In this document: in pieces, positions 6,795 through 8,177 of the stretch
How positions within the stretch are numbered: the first letter of the stretch is position 1
Layout of the letters: each line of letters opens with the position of its first letter
Assembly: GCA_965649545.1 (NCBI GenBank)
Contig: CBFGLF010000079.1
Span: 1 to 8,177 of the forward strand
Length of the DNA: 8,177 bases
Source of the DNA: CABHOJ01 sp965649545
Lineage (GTDB): Bacteria > Pseudomonadota > Gammaproteobacteria > Burkholderiales > Methylophilaceae
Direction of reading: 5' to 3'
Notes under the pieces: generated by a model
Database searches by the model: none
What the model saw: only the letters and a program-made list of their open reading frames with translations
What the model was told of the DNA's origin: nothing
Program-made: the position numbers and the translations under genes

Positions 6795-6879
6795 TGTTTC
6801 TCCTCATGCTTTGTTCTATGTGTGATGCCGTGCCTCGCACTTTGCCATGACAGGGCGCGGACGGCAATGTAGCCGGACA

Positions 6880-6910
6880 TTCATGAAAATCATGAGGCGC
6901 TATTCATGAA
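6880..6910. promoter_or_regulatory. Cluster of three TCATGA palindromes upstream of pqqA and the DUF2165-cstA operon
   Basis: TCATGA occurs at 6881-6886, 6890-6895 and 6904-6909. The outer two are extended to the eight-base palindrome TTCATGAA (6880-6887 and 6903-6910), the right one within ATTCATGAAT (6902-6911). The outer centres are 23 bp apart, about two helical turns. The cluster lies in the spacer between divergent transcripts and could be an operator for either; no regulator is identified. Confidence 0.4.
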
Positions 6911-7001
6911 TGCAGGCAGTGCGTTCGTCAAACCGCGGGCGCAGAATGCAGTCATAGCAATACGACATCATTTTAACGGTACAACTTTAAGGAGATACAT
7001 C

Positions 7002-7073
7002 ATGTGGACCAAACCAGCTGCTACTGAAATGCGTTTTGGCTTTGAAGTAACGATGTATGTATGTAACCGCTAA
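7002..7073 (+). CDS. pqqA: PQQ precursor peptide PqqA
   Basis: PqqA is the ribosomally made peptide whose glutamate and tyrosine are crosslinked by the radical SAM enzyme PqqE with the chaperone PqqD, then trimmed and oxidised to pyrroloquinoline quinone, the cofactor of periplasmic alcohol and glucose dehydrogenases. The 23-residue product begins MWTKPAATEMRFGFEVTMY. It has the invariant spacing Glu15-x-x-x-Tyr19 in EVTMY, the normal length for the short PqqA form, and an N-terminal MWTKP typical of the family. The C-terminal residues after Tyr19 are Val-Cys-Asn-Arg. A consensus TAAGGAG (6988-6994) lies seven bases before the ATG, implying strong translation, as expected for a precursor. No pqqB, C, D or E follows: two hairpins and the convergent mqo gene come next. 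It is therefore an orphan copy here, perhaps an extra one. Confidence 0.95.
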   Translation: MWTKPAATEMRFGFEVTMYVCNR

Positions 7074-7098
7074 GGTTATATGAACCAACAGCATACTC

Positions 7099-7121
7099 GT
7101 TGATTTGAACGCTGAATCAAC
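7099..7121 (+). terminator. First of two tandem hairpins downstream of pqqA
   Basis: GTTGATT (7099-7105) pairs perfectly with AATCAAC (7115-7121) around a nine-base loop, 25 bp after the pqqA stop. The stem is AT-rich and lacks a U-tract, so it is more likely an mRNA-stabilising or auxiliary hairpin than a terminator by itself. Confidence 0.4.
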
Positions 7122-7122
7122 A

Positions 7123-7148
7123 GGAACGGGAGCCTAGGCTCCCGTTTC
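7123..7148. terminator. Probable bidirectional terminator between pqqA and mqo
   Basis: Bases 7125-7146 are a perfect 22-bp palindrome centred on CCTAGG. One G-T and one G-C pair extend it to 7123-7148. Folding gives an 11-12 bp GC-rich stem with a CTAG loop. On the plus strand it ends in GTTTC and is followed by ATTTAT; the U-tract is short. It lies 49 bp after the pqqA stop and 45 bp beyond the mqo stop, so it can end both transcripts. Confidence 0.7.
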
Positions 7149-7193
7149 GCATTTATACAACCCCGAATATAAACCCCTGTAGCAACGCCTAAG

Positions 7194-8177
7194 TCACCCG
7201 AGCTTCAACGTCCCCAGCGTGCGCTGCCGCACCTCTGCCGCCAGCGCTTTATCCTGCACCAGCGATCTTCCATAAGAAGGCACCATCTCTTGCATCTTAC
7301 CGCGCCAGACTGCGCTGCGCATACGATCCTTGAAACAGCGTTCCAACACCTCGATCATCGCCTGCACCGAGGTTGACGCGCCCGGAGACGCGCCGAGAAG
7401 CGCCGCCAGCGAACCATCCTGAGAGGAGACGATCTCGGTACCGAATTCCAGCTTGCCGCCTTTTTCCTCGCAATACTTGATGATCTGCACCCGCTGACCG
7501 GCCTTGGCCAGTTTCCAATCCTTGCTTTTGGCGACCGGGTAGAAATCCCTGAGCGACTGCATGCGTTTCTTGTGGGATTGGAAGACCTCACTGACCAGAT
7601 AACGGGTGAGATCCATGTTATGCATGCCAGCGACCAGGATAGGCTTGAGATTGTTGGCTTTGACCGAGGCCGCGAGGTCGAGCAGGGACCCTTGCTTGAG
7701 GAACTTGGTGGTGAAGCCGGCGTAGGGGCCGAACAGCAACGCGGGCTCGCCATCGATGATGCGGGTATCCAGGTGTGGCACGGACATGGGCGGGGCGCCG
7801 ACCGCCGCTTTGCCGTAGACCTTGGAGCCGTGCTGACGCACGATCTCCTGGTCGTGACAGACCAGCCATTGGCCGCTGACCGGAAAGCCGCCGTAGCCCT
7901 TGGCTTCCGGGATGCCGGATTTTTGCAGCAGCGGCAAGGCGCCGCCGCCTGCGCCGAGGAAGACGAAACCGGCATGGATGGTCTGGCGCTTACGGCTCTT
8001 GCGACCTTGCAGCTGGACTTGCCAGCGCCCGTCGGCATCGCGTTTGAGCGCCTTGACCGTTTGTCCGAGCGCCAGCGTGAAATGGGGATGAGTTTCGAGC
8101 GCCTTGATCATATGCCGGGTGAGCGCGCCGAAATCCACATCGCTACCGTAATCGACGCGCGTCGCCGCGACCGGCTG
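7194..8177 (-). CDS. mqo: Malate:quinone oxidoreductase, C-terminal part
   Basis: Mqo is a peripheral membrane FAD enzyme that oxidises malate to oxaloacetate and passes electrons directly to the quinone pool, replacing or complementing NAD-dependent malate dehydrogenase. The last 327 codons are present; the N-terminal part with the FAD-binding GxGxxG lies beyond the right edge. The fragment opens with QPVAATRVDYGSDVDFGALT, a conserved stretch, so the GTG at 8138 is not a start. Other family blocks are GAGGGA (fragment residues 75-80), YGKAAVGAPPMSVPHLDTR (121-139), LFGPYAGFTTKFLKQGS, AGQRVQIIK (226-234), GSLAALLGASPGAST (255-269) and VPSYGRSL near the end. The reading frame is intact. It ends convergently with pqqA across a palindromic hairpin. 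Confidence 0.96.
   Translation of the reverse strand, partial: QPVAATRVDYGSDVDFGALTRHMIKALETHPHFTLALGQTVKALKRDADGRWQVQLQGRKSRKRQTIHAGFVFLGAGGGALPLLQKSGIPEAKGYGGFPVSGQWLVCHDQEIVRQHGSKVYGKAAVGAPPMSVPHLDTRIIDGEPALLFGPYAGFTTKFLKQGSLLDLAASVKANNLKPILVAGMHNMDLTRYLVSEVFQSHKKRMQSLRDFYPVAKSKDWKLAKAGQRVQIIKYCEEKGGKLEFGTEIVSSQDGSLAALLGASPGASTSVQAMIEVLERCFKDRMRSAVWRGKMQEMVPSYGRSLVQDKALAAEVRQRTLGTLKLG

Noticed and set aside
6842..6867. TTGCC/GGCAA inverted repeat before the DUF2165 gene
   Set aside because: Five-bp arms with a 16-base gap are expected by chance, and no regulator consensus fits; a CRP-like TGTGA-N6-TCACA site was looked for here and not found.
8136..8138. GTG as a start codon for mqo
   Set aside because: The frame continues upstream to the window edge with the conserved Mqo residues VAATRVDYGSD, so the gene is cut by the window rather than starting here.
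1..8177. Defence island, mobile element, CRISPR array or gene transfer boundary
   Set aside because: All genes are recognisable core or metabolic genes with intact frames, there are no direct-repeat arrays, integrase or transposase genes, or tRNA attachment sites, and composition looks even by eye.

Overview
The window looks like ordinary chromosome from a moderately GC-rich betaproteobacterium. A PQQ-precursor gene (pqqA), malate:quinone oxidoreductase, an extended IF-1 and a DUF2165/CstA cluster fit a Methylophilaceae-like methylotroph. That placement is inferred from protein resemblance remembered from the families, not from a search. I see no tRNA or rRNA genes, insertion sequences, CRISPR or phage genes.

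Layout. (1) 1-2246, minus strand: ilvD (dihydroxy-acid dehydratase), then 63 bp downstream the first 109 codons of a hexose-6-phosphate mutarotase (YeaD-like) cut by the left edge. (2) 2247-2321: short divergent promoter region. (3) 2322-3104, plus strand: lgt (prolipoprotein diacylglyceryl transferase), ending at a perfect bidirectional terminator hairpin shared with a convergent cold-shock protein gene (3182-3385, minus). (4) 3386-3741: divergent leader region. The csp side has a clear promoter and a leader of about 100 nt. The other side leads to infA (3742-3999, plus), an IF-1 with an extended C-terminus. (5) 4023-6794, minus strand: a three-gene transport operon in the order DUF2165 membrane protein, cstA, ybdD-like small protein. 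(6) 7002-7073, plus strand: pqqA, encoding the 23-residue PQQ precursor peptide, standing alone with a consensus ribosome binding site and followed by two tandem hairpins. (7) 7194-8177, minus strand: the C-terminal part of mqo, cut by the right edge.

How the genes relate. ilvD serves branched-chain amino acid synthesis and lgt serves lipoprotein maturation; they share only a promoter region. csp and infA are divergent and both act on RNA or translation. cstA and ybdD are a known pair for uptake of pyruvate or related compounds, here joined by a DUF2165 membrane protein. pqqA supplies the peptide from which the redox cofactor PQQ is made, but no pqqB-E genes follow it, so it must rely on enzymes encoded elsewhere. 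The most interesting part is 6870-7150: the orphan pqqA, three TCATGA motifs upstream, and the hairpins downstream. I found no convincing undescribed multi-gene system.
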